Assembly: GCA_021298815.1 (NCBI GenBank)
Contig: JAJTHE010000101.1
Coordinates: 1-63,190, forward strand
Source of the DNA: Betaproteobacteria bacterium
GTDB lineage: Bacteria > Pseudomonadota > Gammaproteobacteria > Burkholderiales > CAIKXV01
DNA: 63,190 nt
Direction: 5' to 3'
The position numbers and the translations under genes are program-made. Of this stretch, positions 15,827-24,375 are shown piece by piece (within the stretch, counting starts at the first letter, position 1; each line of letters starts with the position of its first letter). The notes beneath the pieces are model-generated. The model ran no database searches. It was given only the letters and a program-made list of their open reading frames with translations, and was not told where the DNA came from.

Positions 15827-17305
15827 ATGAAGAACGCCCTCCAGCTGCGGCTGTCGCAGCACCTGACGCTCACGCCTCAGCTGCAGCAGTCGATCCGCCT
15901 GCTGCAGCTTTCGACGCTCGACCTCAACCAGGAGCTCGAGCGCTTCCTGCAGGAAAACCCGCTGCTCGAACGGGAGGATGACGGCGACCCGGGCCTCGAG
16001 CCGCTGCCGGCGGGACTGCAGGGCGGCGAGCAGCCCGGGACGGCGGTGGCCGAACCCGAGGCCGAAGCGCGCAACGACGACCGGCCCACCGACCAGGCGG
16101 CGGAACATGGCGACGGATTCGAGTTCGACGGCCTCCCCGACTCCAGCTGGTCCTCCGACGAAGGCAGCTTCGGCGCGCGCGACACCGACGAGGACAGCGA
16201 ATACTCGCAGCAGGTGGCCAGTTCGCCGACGCTGCGCGAGCACCTGCTGGGGCAGCTTTCGCTGACGCCGCTGCCCGAGCGCGACAAGGTGATCATCGAG
16301 CTGCTGATCGAGGCGCTCGACGAGGACGGCTACCTGGCACAGGACCTCTCCGAGATCGCGACCATCCTGCCGGAAGAGGCGATGGTCGAGATCGAGGAAC
16401 TCGAGATCGCGCTCAAGCACCTGCAGCACTTCGACCCGCTCGGCGTGGGCGCGCGCACGCTCGGCGAATGCCTGGGGTTGCAGCTGCAGGCGATGCCGCC
16501 GGCCGTGCCCTGCCGCACCGAGGCGCTGATCGTCGTGCGCGACCATCTAGACGCCCTCGCCGCGCGCGACTTCACCCGCCTGCGCCGCACGCTGCGCTGC
16601 GACGAAGACCGCCTGCGCGGCGTGCAGGAACTGATCGGCAAGCTCAATCCGAGGCCGGGCGCGCCGTTCGCGACCGTCGACACGCGCTACGTGATCCCCG
16701 ACGTGGTGGTGAAGAAGGTGAAGGGCATGTGGGTCTCCTCGCTCAATCCGGACGCGATGCCGAAGCTGCGCATCAACCGAATGTACGCGGAGATCCTGCG
16801 GCGCAACCGCGATGCCTCCCACGGCCAGCTGGCGAGCCAGCTGCAGGAAGCCAAGTGGCTGATCAAGAACGTGCAGCAACGCTTCGAGACGATACAGCGC
16901 GTGTCGCAGGCGATCGTCGACCGCCAGCGCCAGTTCTTCGAGCACGGAGAGGTCGCGATGCGCCCGCTGGTGCTGCGCGAGATCGCCGAGGTGCTCGACC
17001 TGCACGAGTCGACCGTATCCCGGGTGACCACCCAGAAGTTCATGCTGACCCCGCGCGGCATCTTCGAACTGAAGTATTTCTTCGGCAGCCATGTGTCGAC
17101 CGAGAGTGGCGGCTCCTGCTCCGCGACGGCCATCCGCGCGCTGATCCGGCAGCTGGTGGGTTCGGAAGACACCCGCAAACCCCTGTCGGACAGTCAGATC
17201 GCGGATATCCTTGGGCAACAGGGAATCGTGGTGGCCCGGCGTACCATCGCCAAGTACCGCGAGTCCCTGCAGATCCTTCCGGTGAACCTCCGGAAGACGA
17301 TCTGA
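15827..17305 (+). CDS. rpoN: RNA polymerase sigma-54 factor
   Basis: Sigma-54 directs RNA polymerase to -24/-12 promoters and needs ATP-dependent activators. The 492-residue protein has the Gln/Leu-rich activator-interacting region I (LTPQLQQSIRLLQLSTLDLN), an acidic region II (about 45-130), the core-binding domain, a helix-turn-helix (LHESTVSRVTTQKFM) and the RpoN box ARRTIAKYRE (about 470-479). The order lptB-rpoN-hpf-ptsN is standard for proteobacteria. One likely target, the prepilin promoter at 9056, lies in this window. Confidence 0.97.
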   Translation: MKNALQLRLSQHLTLTPQLQQSIRLLQLSTLDLNQELERFLQENPLLEREDDGDPGLEPLPAGLQGGEQPGTAVAEPEAEARNDDRPTDQAAEHGDGFEFDGLPDSSWSSDEGSFGARDTDEDSEYSQQVASSPTLREHLLGQLSLTPLPERDKVIIELLIEALDEDGYLAQDLSEIATILPEEAMVEIEELEIALKHLQHFDPLGVGARTLGECLGLQLQAMPPAVPCRTEALIVVRDHLDALAARDFTRLRRTLRCDEDRLRGVQELIGKLNPRPGAPFATVDTRYVIPDVVVKKVKGMWVSSLNPDAMPKLRINRMYAEILRRNRDASHGQLASQLQEAKWLIKNVQQRFETIQRVSQAIVDRQRQFFEHGEVAMRPLVLREIAEVLDLHESTVSRVTTQKFMLTPRGIFELKYFFGSHVSTESGGSCSATAIRALIRQLVGSEDTRKPLSDSQIADILGQQGIVVARRTIAKYRESLQILPVNLRKTI

Positions 17306-17309
17306 CGGT

Positions 17310-17339
17310 GCAGGCCCGGGCCACGGGGCCCCGGCCTGC
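17310..17339. terminator. hairpin between rpoN and hpf
   Basis: GCAGGCC (17310-17316) pairs with GGCCTGC (17333-17339), and inside it GGGCC (17318-17322) pairs with GGCCC (17327-17331), with one C-C mismatch. The hairpin lies 5 bases after the rpoN stop and has no T run, so it may attenuate read-through or protect rpoN mRNA. Confidence 0.35.
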
Positions 17340-17369
17340 CAGACGTGAAACACACGACAGGGGGAGCGC

Positions 17370-17690
17370 ATGAACATCCAGATCACCGGCCACCACGTGG
17401 AAGTAACCGCCGCCATCCGCGACTACGTGAACGGCAAGCTCGACCGCGTCACGCGGCATTTCGACCATGTGATCGACATCAACGTGATCCTTTCCGTCGA
17501 CAAGCTGAAGCAGAAGATCGAGGCAACGGTTCACGTTCGCGGCAAGGACATATTCGCGGAGAGCGAGGACCAGAACATGTACGCTGCCATCGACGGCCTG
17601 GTCGACAAGCTCGACCGTGCCGTCATCCGGCACAAGGAAAAGCAGCAGGACAGGCGCGGCGCGACTCCCGTCCCCGCAGACGACGAATAG
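17370..17690 (+). CDS. hpf: ribosome hibernation promoting factor, short form
   Basis: HPF binds the decoding region of the 30S subunit in stationary phase and helps form inactive ribosome dimers. The 106-residue protein begins MNIQITGHHVEVTAAIRDYV and has the HPF/RaiA beta-alpha fold (HFDHVIDINVILSV, KIEATVHVRGKDIFAE, MYAAIDGLVDKLDRAVI). The length is that of the short HPF, without the dimerisation tail of long HPF. AGGGGGAG precedes the start. It lies between rpoN and ptsN as usual. Confidence 0.93.
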   Translation: MNIQITGHHVEVTAAIRDYVNGKLDRVTRHFDHVIDINVILSVDKLKQKIEATVHVRGKDIFAESEDQNMYAAIDGLVDKLDRAVIRHKEKQQDRRGATPVPADDE

Positions 17691-17697
17691 GCTCACC

Positions 17698-17716
17698 GCG
17701 GGCCCTCGGGGCCCGC
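17698..17716. terminator. hairpin between hpf and ptsN
   Basis: GCGGGCCC-TCG-GGGCCCGC forms a perfect 8-base-pair stem with a 3-base loop, 7 bases after the hpf stop and 24 bases before the ptsN start. No T run follows. It could reduce transcription into ptsN or stabilise hpf mRNA. Confidence 0.4.
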
Positions 17717-17739
17717 CTCCCCTGGGACACTGTCGCAGC

Positions 17740-18240
17740 ATGCCCACCATCGAAACCAACCTCATTGCAGCCTTGCTGCCCGCAACCAATGTCCTGGTCG
17801 ATGCCGACCTTGGCAGCAAGAAGCGGGTCTTCGAACAGGTCGGGCTGCTCGTCGAGAACCACCACCGGGTCGCCCGCAGCACCGTGTTCGACAGCCTGTT
17901 CGCGCGCGAGCGGCTGGGTTCGACCGGGCTGGGCCAGGGCGTGGCGATTCCGCACGGACGCATCAAGGGGCTGCGCGACGCGATCGGCGTGTTCGTGCGC
18001 ACGCGCGCGCCGATCCCGTTCGACGCGCCCGACGGCCAGCCAGTGTCGCTGATCTTCGCGCTGCTGGTACCCGAACGCGCGACCGACCTGCACCTCGAGA
18101 TCCTCGCCCAGCTCGCGCAGATGTTCGGCGACCGCGGCATGCGCGAACGGCTCGCAGGCGCCGCCTCGGCCGAGGCGGTCCACAACCTGTTCAGCCAATG
18201 GTCACCGAATGCCCCGGGTCAGCACGACTCAGCTGTTTGA
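17740..18240 (+). CDS. ptsN: nitrogen PTS enzyme IIA (EIIA-Ntr)
   Basis: PtsN accepts phosphate from NPr/HPr and regulates potassium transport, nitrogen and stress responses rather than sugar uptake. The 166-residue protein has the EIIA fold with the active-site His in VAIPHGRIKGL, and FDAPDGQPVSLIFALLVPE is typical. The 3' end overlaps hprK by 32 bases. With hprK next door it suggests that phosphoryl flow is also controlled by serine phosphorylation of HPr. Confidence 0.95.
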   Translation: MPTIETNLIAALLPATNVLVDADLGSKKRVFEQVGLLVENHHRVARSTVFDSLFARERLGSTGLGQGVAIPHGRIKGLRDAIGVFVRTRAPIPFDAPDGQPVSLIFALLVPERATDLHLEILAQLAQMFGDRGMRERLAGAASAEAVHNLFSQWSPNAPGQHDSAV

Positions 18241-19159
18241 GGACACGCGCGAGAAGCTGCAGCTCGCCTGGGCGGGCGGGCAGGCATCGCCCGAAGGCTG
18301 GCTGGACAGCGAACACATAAACGCCTCGGCCCAGGGGCTGATCGGCCACCTGAACGTGATCCACCCGAACTGGATCCAGGTGCTCTCGCCCACCGAGGTG
18401 CGGCACCTCGAGGCGCTGGGCGCGGAAGGCGCAGGCCAGGTGCTCGAGAAGCTCGCGGCGAGCGACCTGGCCTGCGTGATCGTCTCCGATGGCCAGCCGG
18501 TGCCGCCGGAGATCCTCGCGCTGGCCGGCAAGCGGGGGGTGCCGGTGCTGTCGACCCCGCTCACCAGCATCCAGGTGATGTGGATCCTGCGCCCCTACCT
18601 GGCCCGCGCCCTGGCCGAGTACGTGGATGTGCACGGCGTGCTGCTCGACGTGCTCGATGTCGGCGTGATGATCACCGGGCAGAGCGGGGTGGGCAAGAGC
18701 GAGCTCGCGCTCGAACTCATCAGCCGCGGCCACGGGCTGATCGCGGACGACGTGGTGGAGCTCTTCCGCATCGCGCCGAACATCATCGAGGGACGGTGCC
18801 CGCCGCTGCTCAAGGACTTCCTCGAGGTGCGCGGCCTGGGGATGCTCAACATCCGCACGATCTTCGGCGAGACGGCGATCCGCATCAAGAAGAACCTGAA
18901 GCTGATCGTCGAACTGCAGCGCGCGAGCGCCGAGCAGATGGCCGGGCTGGACCGGCTACCGCTGCGCCCGGAGAACGCGGCCGTGCTCGGCGTCCCGGTG
19001 CGCAAGGTGATCCTGCCGGTCGCCGCCGGGCGCAACCTCGCGGTGCTGACCGAGGCGGCCGTGCGCAACTTCGTGCTCGAACTTCGCGGCTTCGACAGTA
19101 CCCGGGAGTTCATGCGCCGGCAGGAAGCGCTGATGGCCGGCATGGAGATCCCGCGTTGA
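18209..19159 (+). CDS. hprK: HPr kinase/phosphorylase
   Basis: HprK adds or removes a phosphate on a serine of HPr in response to ATP and pyrophosphate/phosphate. The 316-residue protein has the N-terminal MurF-like domain (about 1-130), Walker A (GQSGVGKS, 157-164), GLIADDVVE and the HprK signature EVRGLGMLNIRTIFG. It starts inside the ptsN 3' end and overlaps rapZ, so the three are co-translated. HprK beside ptsN is common in Betaproteobacteria and supports that origin. Confidence 0.95.
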   Translation: MPRVSTTQLFEDTREKLQLAWAGGQASPEGWLDSEHINASAQGLIGHLNVIHPNWIQVLSPTEVRHLEALGAEGAGQVLEKLAASDLACVIVSDGQPVPPEILALAGKRGVPVLSTPLTSIQVMWILRPYLARALAEYVDVHGVLLDVLDVGVMITGQSGVGKSELALELISRGHGLIADDVVELFRIAPNIIEGRCPPLLKDFLEVRGLGMLNIRTIFGETAIRIKKNLKLIVELQRASAEQMAGLDRLPLRPENAAVLGVPVRKVILPVAAGRNLAVLTEAAVRNFVLELRGFDSTREFMRRQEALMAGMEIPR

Positions 19160-20025
19160 GCACGTCTGCCGTGCCCTCCCGGTCGCCCCTGCAGATCACG
19201 CTCGTCACGGGCCTGTCGGGGTCGGGCAAGAGCGTCGCGCTGCACGTCCTGGAAGACCACGGGCTCTACTGCGTCGACAACCTGCCGGTCAGCGTGCTGC
19301 TGCCGCTGGTCGCCGACCTGCAGGCAAGCGGCCAGCAGCGGGTTGCCATCGGCATCGACGTGCGCAGCGGCGCCTCGCTGGCGTCCCTGCCGGTCGAGGT
19401 GGCGAAGCTCAAGGCCGCGGGGCACGACGTGCGGGTGATATACCTCGAGGCGAACGACGACACGCTGGTCACGCGCTTCTCGGAGACGCGCCGCCGGCAT
19501 CCGTTGTCGGACGGATCGCGCACGCTGGAGGAATGCATCGAGCGCGAACGCGAGATGCTCGAAGGGGTGGGCGAACTGAGCCACCGGATCGACACCTCGC
19601 GCCTGTCCGCGAACGCCCTGCGCCAGCGCGTGCTCGAGGTGATCGGGATAGACCGCTCGCAGCTCACGCTGCTGTTCGAGTCCTTCGCCTTCAAGCACGG
19701 GCTGCCCAGGGACGCAGACCTCGTTTTCGACGTGCGCTGCCTGCCCAACCCGCACTACGATCCGCGCCTGCGACCGCTGACCGGCTGCGACTCCGAGGTC
19801 GTCGCCTTCCTGGAAGCCGAGCCCGAGGTCGGTCGCATGCTGGCCCATGTGCACGGCTTCGTCGCCGACTGGCTGCCGTCGTACGTGCGCGACAACCGCA
19901 GCTATCTCACCGTGGCCGTCGGCTGCACCGGCGGCCAGCACCGTTCGGTCTACATGGTCGAGCAGCTGGTGCGTGCATTCGAAGGCAGGGCGCGCGTGCT
20001 CAAGCGGCACCGGGAACTGCCGTGA
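19156..20025 (+). CDS. rapZ: RNase adapter / nucleotide-binding protein RapZ
   Basis: RapZ binds small RNAs and, in enterobacteria, controls glucosamine 6-phosphate synthase through RNase E. The 289-residue protein has Walker A (GLSGSGKS, 19-26), CVDNLPVSVL, TRFSETRRRHPLSD and the C-terminal TVAVGCTGGQHRSVYM. The start is probably the TTG at 19156 overlapping the hprK stop; the GTG at 19171 is an alternative. Its role outside enterobacteria is less clear. Confidence 0.93.
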   Translation: MSTSAVPSRSPLQITLVTGLSGSGKSVALHVLEDHGLYCVDNLPVSVLLPLVADLQASGQQRVAIGIDVRSGASLASLPVEVAKLKAAGHDVRVIYLEANDDTLVTRFSETRRRHPLSDGSRTLEECIEREREMLEGVGELSHRIDTSRLSANALRQRVLEVIGIDRSQLTLLFESFAFKHGLPRDADLVFDVRCLPNPHYDPRLRPLTGCDSEVVAFLEAEPEVGRMLAHVHGFVADWLPSYVRDNRSYLTVAVGCTGGQHRSVYMVEQLVRAFEGRARVLKRHRELP

Positions 20026-20672
20026 ACCGAAGGTACCTGCCGATGCTCTGCTTCCTCGCGCCTGCGTGGGTGACGGCGCAGTCCATCCCCCCGCTCGCGC
20101 CGCCGGCGGCCGCCGGACAGCCCGTGAACAACTGGGTACGGATCAAGGCCCCGGGCCCCGACGAGCTCTGGTACGACCGCGAGAAGCTGGTGGTCTCCGG
20201 TGCCGACATCACGTTCTGGCGCCGCGTCGATTTCGCGACGCCACAGGCGTTCAAGTCGTTCCAGGTGAGCACGGCGCTGTTCCGGGAGCAGATCAACTGC
20301 GACGAACACACGATGCGCGTGCATGCGCATGTGTTCCGCGCCGCCGACGGCACGATCGTCGAGCAGGCCAACCATGCCGCGCCCGAGGCGGCGCCGGTCA
20401 TCCCGGACACGGTCGGCGATGCACTGTGGCGCGCGCTGTGCCCGATCGTCGCCGGCCGGCGCGCGGCCGACGACCGGCTGAAGACGATGCAGGAACGGCT
20501 GGACAACCGCCGCCGCGAACTCGACCGCATGCGAGTCGATGTAGAAGAGCTGGAGGCGTCGGTGACGCGCCTGCGTACCGAGTCGCGCGACCCGGCCCCC
20601 GATGCCGCGCGCGATCCGGTGCGGGAGCCCGCACGGGAACCACCACGCCAGCCAGGCAGACAGGGTCTCTGA
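20022..20672 (+). CDS. secreted adhesin-E-like domain protein
   Basis: This 216-residue protein starts at a GTG overlapping the rapZ stop. A signal peptide (LPMLCFLAPAWVTAQS) is followed by a domain reading NNWVRIKAPGPDELWYDREK, ITFWRRVDFATPQAFKS, REQINCDEHTMRVHAHVFR and TIVEQA. This strand pattern (WVRI, WYD, W-R-v-d, INCDE) resembles the surface-adhesin protein E domain found in many proteobacteria. The C-terminal third is helical (coiled-coil-like, about 150-190) with an Arg/Pro tail. It is coupled with rapZ and the Lon-N gene, but its job is unknown. Confidence 0.6.
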   Translation: MNRRYLPMLCFLAPAWVTAQSIPPLAPPAAAGQPVNNWVRIKAPGPDELWYDREKLVVSGADITFWRRVDFATPQAFKSFQVSTALFREQINCDEHTMRVHAHVFRAADGTIVEQANHAAPEAAPVIPDTVGDALWRALCPIVAGRRAADDRLKTMQERLDNRRRELDRMRVDVEELEASVTRLRTESRDPAPDAARDPVREPAREPPRQPGRQGL

Positions 20673-21253
20673 TGGAAATGCCGCTCTTCCCGCTAGGTAC
20701 CGTATTGTTCCCGGGCGGCGTCCTGCCCCTCAAGATCTTCGAACAGCGCTACCTCGAGATGACCAAGGCCTGCCTGCGCGATGGCACGCCCTTCGGCGTA
20801 TGCATGATCCGCGAAGGCCGGGAGGTCGGCACGCCGGCCATTCCCTCCGGCGTCGGATGCATCGCCCGCATCCGCGAATGGGACATGCCCCAGCTGGGCA
20901 TCTTCCTGCTGATCAGCGAAGGCACCGAGCGCTTCCGCCTGGGGACGACCCGCATCGACCGTTCCGGCCTGATGATCGGCGAGGTCGAGACGCTGCCGAT
21001 GCCAGACGACACGCCGAAGCCGCCCGAGTTCGACGCCTGCGTGGCGATGCTGAAGGTGATCGTCGAAAAGATCGGCGAGGACAAGCTGCCCTCCCCTGCG
21101 CGCTACGAAGACCCGGCATGGGTCGCCTACCGGCTGGCGGAGTTCCTCCCGCTCGAGTCCCCGGCACGCCAGCGGCTGCTCGAGATGGAGAGCGCCGATC
21201 TGCTGATGGGCGTGGTCGCGAAGCTGCTGAGGCAGCAGGGCCTTTCGATCTAG
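20672..21253 (+). CDS. Lon N-terminal (substrate-binding) domain protein
   Basis: This 193-residue protein contains only the LON substrate-binding domain: MPLFPLGTVLFPGGVLPLKIFEQRYLEM is typical, then GVGCIARI, LISEGTERFRLG, and a helical end (FLPLESPARQRLLEMESADLLM). There is no ATPase or protease domain, so it is the stand-alone LonN-type (YcaJ/lon-like) protein. Function is unknown. The start overlaps the previous stop (TGATG). Confidence 0.88.
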   Translation: MEMPLFPLGTVLFPGGVLPLKIFEQRYLEMTKACLRDGTPFGVCMIREGREVGTPAIPSGVGCIARIREWDMPQLGIFLLISEGTERFRLGTTRIDRSGLMIGEVETLPMPDDTPKPPEFDACVAMLKVIVEKIGEDKLPSPARYEDPAWVAYRLAEFLPLESPARQRLLEMESADLLMGVVAKLLRQQGLSI

Positions 21254-21277
21254 CGGCGCCGTTCCAGCGCGCCGAGG

Positions 21278-21619
21278 CTAGCGGTCTTCGCCGTCGACGC
21301 CATCCCGCGCATTAGATCGCCGCTGCAGCGCGACCCGGGCGACCAGGTAGGCGGAGACCGGGGCACTGACGAACAGCAGCAGCGCCACCAGCACTTCGTG
21401 CAGGCTCACCTCGCGCTGGGTCATCCAGGTCGCGAGGCAGGAAGCGACCAGGATCAGGCCGACGCCGAGGGTGGTCGCCTTGGTCGGTGCATGCATGCGC
21501 TGGAACACGTCGTCGAGCCGCAGCAGGCCGATCGAACCGACCAGCGTGAAGCCGGCGCCGGCGACGATGGTCAGGGACACCAGCAGCTCGAGCAGGTAGT
21601 CGGCCATCGCAGCGCTCAT
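21278..21619 (-). CDS. mnhG: Mrp/Pha cation antiporter subunit G
   Basis: Last gene of the antiporter operon. MnhG/PhaG subunits are small membrane proteins with three helices. This 113-residue protein shows FTLVGSIGLLRLDDVFQRMHAPTKATTLGVGLI, the usual family signature (residues 23-55). It overlaps the mnhF gene by ATGA. The complex exchanges Na+ or K+ for protons and protects against alkali or salt. Confidence 0.9.
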   Translation of the reverse strand: MSAAMADYLLELLVSLTIVAGAGFTLVGSIGLLRLDDVFQRMHAPTKATTLGVGLILVASCLATWMTQREVSLHEVLVALLLFVSAPVSAYLVARVALQRRSNARDGVDGEDR

Positions 21620-21885
21620 TCCATCACGTCCCGGCGCAGCGCGAACTTCGCCAGCGCGACGGTGCCCGCGAAGCCGAGCAGCGCGATCAGGATCGCCGCC
21701 TCGAAATGGATCTGGTCGGCCTCCGAGATGCCGAGCAGGATGATCAGCGCGATCGCGTTCACATAGAGCGCGTCCAGCGCCACGATCCGGTCGGGCAGCG
21801 TCGGGCCTCGCAGCACGCGCACCAGCACCAGCAGCATCGACAGGCAGATGGCTGCGATGCCGGTCAGGATTGCGAAGTCGAGCAT
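21616..21885 (-). CDS. mnhF: Mrp/Pha cation antiporter subunit F
   Basis: Small 89-residue membrane protein with three helices; the conserved RVLRGPTLPDRIVALD loop (about 23-38) is the family hallmark. The 5' end overlaps mnhE by 22 bases and the 3' end overlaps mnhG. Confidence 0.9.
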   Translation of the reverse strand: MLDFAILTGIAAICLSMLLVLVRVLRGPTLPDRIVALDALYVNAIALIILLGISEADQIHFEAAILIALLGFAGTVALAKFALRRDVME

Positions 21886-22406
21886 GGGAAGATCTCCGCC
21901 AGCGGGCGTTCGTACCGGGTATGGATCGCCGCCGCCACCGCCTCGGGATCGGGCGCGTGCAGGCAGTGGATGGTGAGCAGGCGGCGATCGGGGCTGATCC
22001 CCGCCGACAGCGTGCCGGGGGTCATGGTGCAGATGCCGGCCATCACGGCCACCGCGACCGGATCCTCCAGCGCGACGGGCACCTCGATGAACCTCGACTG
22101 CAGGCGGGCCTTCGGCCCGAGGATCAGCAGCGCGACCTCGATGTTGGAGCGCACCACGTCGACCACCACCACCCCAGCGAGCGACAGCGCGGCGCGCGCT
22201 GCGCGCAGGCGCCAGGCCGCACCGCCCGGCCTCTGCCGGACGGGGAAGTCCACGCGGCCGCAGAGTGCGCGCGCGACCAGCGGCAGCGACCAGCCGAGCA
22301 GCAACCCGAGCAGCACGTGGGCGGGATGCAGCGTGTTGTTGAGCAGCAGCCAGAACGCGGCGAGGGACGCCGACAGTACCGGCGATGGCAGCAGGCGCGC
22401 AGGCAT
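21864..22406 (-). CDS. mnhE: Mrp/Pha cation antiporter subunit E
   Basis: This 180-residue protein has N-terminal hydrophobic helices (SLAAFWLLLNNTLHPAHVLLGLLLGW) and a soluble C-terminal part with the family motifs RSNIEVA and ICTMTPGTLSAGI. The start (22406) overlaps the mnhD stop by ATGA. Confidence 0.9.
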   Translation of the reverse strand: MPARLLPSPVLSASLAAFWLLLNNTLHPAHVLLGLLLGWSLPLVARALCGRVDFPVRQRPGGAAWRLRAARAALSLAGVVVVDVVRSNIEVALLILGPKARLQSRFIEVPVALEDPVAVAVMAGICTMTPGTLSAGISPDRRLLTIHCLHAPDPEAVAAAIHTRYERPLAEIFPCSTSQS

Positions 22407-24046
22407 CAGGTTCCTCCCCCGCCCGCGCCGGGCTGCACGGCGCCCGGAGGCACGCCCTGGGTGCGCAGGCGGTCGGTCCCCGGCCCGATCAGGTCGGGCG
22501 GACCGACGAGGTCGGGGCGGATCACCGTGTCGACGTAGCCGGAGGGCTGCAGCAACTGGGCCGCAGCGGCATCCATGAACGACTGCACCGGGCGCGCGCC
22601 GGCGGTGAGCAGCAGCAGCGTGCCGGCAAGGAACCAGACCGGTCCGGTCGATGCGCGCGCCAGCGGCATGCGGGCGCCTGCCCGGACCTCCGCCACCGCG
22701 GCAGGTGCGCCGTCGCCCGGCCGCCAGAACAGCATGCTGCCGGATCGCGCCAGCGCGATCACCAGCAGCAGGCTGGAGGCGAACACCGCGGCCCACGAGG
22801 CCGCCGGCCAGGCGCCGTCGGTCGCGCCCTGGAGGATGCCGACCTTGGCGATGAATCCGCTCACCGGCGGCAGGCCGGCCGCGGCGATCGCGGCGAAGAA
22901 GAACAGCGGGGCGAGGTGCCAGCGCGACGGCCTGGGGCCGGGCAGCAGGTCGCAGCCGAGCGCACCCCGCTCATGCGCGATCTCGCCGGCCAGGAGGAAC
23001 AACAGCGCGACTGCGAAGGTCGAGTGCACCAGGTAGAACAGCGCGGCGGACAGTCCCTGGGCCGAGAAGACGCCGGCGCCGATCAGCATCGATCCGACCG
23101 AGGTCACCACCATGCAGGCGACGAGTTCGGCCAGGTTTCGGCAGGCCAGCGCCGCGATCGAGGCGGCCAGCAGCGTGGCGATGCCCAGCGGCACCAGCCA
23201 CTGGCCGACGAGGTCCGCCCCGACGCCGGCATCCTCGCCGAAGATCAGCGTGCAGGTGCGCACGATCGCGTAGATGCCGACCTTGGTCATCAGCGAGAAC
23301 ATGCAGGCGACCGGCGGCGACGCGTTCGCGTAGCCGTCACGCAGCCAGAAGCCCAGCGGCAGCACCGCCGCCTTGACCGCGAACACGACCAGCAGGATCA
23401 GGCCCGCGCTGCGTACCAGCGCGGCATCCTCGACGGGGGCCGCCGCGACCTGCAGCGCGAGGTCGGCCATGTTCAGCGTGCCGGTGACGCCGTAGAGCAG
23501 GCTGACCGCGAACAGGAACAGCGTGGAGGCCACCAGGTTGCAGACGATGTAGTGCAGCGTGGCACGCTGCCGGCGCACCCCGCCACCGTGGAGCATCAAC
23601 CCGTAGGAGGCGATCAGCAGCAGCTCGAAGAACACGAACAGGTTGAACAGGTCACCGGTCAGGAACGCCCCGTTCAGCCCCATCAGCTGCAACTGCAGCA
23701 GTGCGTGGAAGTGCCGGCCCTGCGCGTCCCAGCCCCGCGCCGCGAACCAGGACACGGCCACCGAGAGCAGCGCCGTCAGCAGCAGCATCACCGCCGAAAG
23801 GCGGTCGAGCACCAGCACCACGCCATAGGGCGCCGGCCAGTCGGCCACCGAGTAGACCGCGGGTTCGCCGGTCGCGGACCATCCGAGCAGGACAAGGGCC
23901 GCGAGCACCAGCGAGGCGCATGACCCGATGGACACGGCCCGGCAGGCAGCCGGGCGCCGCACGTCGCCCAGCGCGACGATCAGGGCGGCCGACATCAGCG
24001 GCAGCACGATCGGCACCACCGGCAGGTGTCCGAGCACCTGGATCAT
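22406..24046 (-). CDS. mnhD: Mrp/Pha cation antiporter subunit D
   Basis: This 546-residue subunit belongs to the NuoN/NuoM-related family. It has about 14 helices and typical motifs: GAFLTGDLFNLFVFFELLL, LPLGFWLRDGYANASPPVACMF, HSTFAVALLFLLAGEIAH and LPPVSGFIAKVGIL. The length and position between C and E fit. It is thought to take part in proton translocation. The start overlaps mnhC by ATGA. Confidence 0.92.
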   Translation of the reverse strand: MIQVLGHLPVVPIVLPLMSAALIVALGDVRRPAACRAVSIGSCASLVLAALVLLGWSATGEPAVYSVADWPAPYGVVLVLDRLSAVMLLLTALLSVAVSWFAARGWDAQGRHFHALLQLQLMGLNGAFLTGDLFNLFVFFELLLIASYGLMLHGGGVRRQRATLHYIVCNLVASTLFLFAVSLLYGVTGTLNMADLALQVAAAPVEDAALVRSAGLILLVVFAVKAAVLPLGFWLRDGYANASPPVACMFSLMTKVGIYAIVRTCTLIFGEDAGVGADLVGQWLVPLGIATLLAASIAALACRNLAELVACMVVTSVGSMLIGAGVFSAQGLSAALFYLVHSTFAVALLFLLAGEIAHERGALGCDLLPGPRPSRWHLAPLFFFAAIAAAGLPPVSGFIAKVGILQGATDGAWPAASWAAVFASSLLLVIALARSGSMLFWRPGDGAPAAVAEVRAGARMPLARASTGPVWFLAGTLLLLTAGARPVQSFMDAAAAQLLQPSGYVDTVIRPDLVGPPDLIGPGTDRLRTQGVPPGAVQPGAGGGGT

Positions 24047-24375
24047 GGCCGGCCCCCGCCGCCGTCCACGTGGTCGCCGCCGGTGTCGTAGCCCATGCGC
24101 ACCGAAAGCGCGAGCAGCAGTGCCGTCATCGCGAAGGCGATGACGATCGCGGTGAGCACCAGCGCCTGCGGCAGCGGATCGGCGTAACGCTCGACGCCTT
24201 CGCGGATGACCGGGGGGGCGTTGATCGCAAGGCGGCCCATCGAGAAGATGAACAGGTTGACGGCATACGAAAGCAGGGTGAGCCCGAGCATCACCGGGAA
24301 CGTACGCGCGCGCAGCAGCAGCCACACGCCCGCGGCCGTGAGCACGCCGATGCCGCTGGCCAGCAGCAGTTCCAT
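24043..24375 (-). CDS. mnhC: Mrp/Pha cation antiporter subunit C
   Basis: This 110-residue three-helix protein resembles NuoK: GVWLLLRARTFPVMLGLTLLSYAVNLFIF and PLPQALVLTAIVIAFAMTAL are the family signatures. It overlaps mnhAB by one base and mnhD by ATGA. Confidence 0.92.
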   Translation of the reverse strand: MELLLASGIGVLTAAGVWLLLRARTFPVMLGLTLLSYAVNLFIFSMGRLAINAPPVIREGVERYADPLPQALVLTAIVIAFAMTALLLALSVRMGYDTGGDHVDGGGGRP

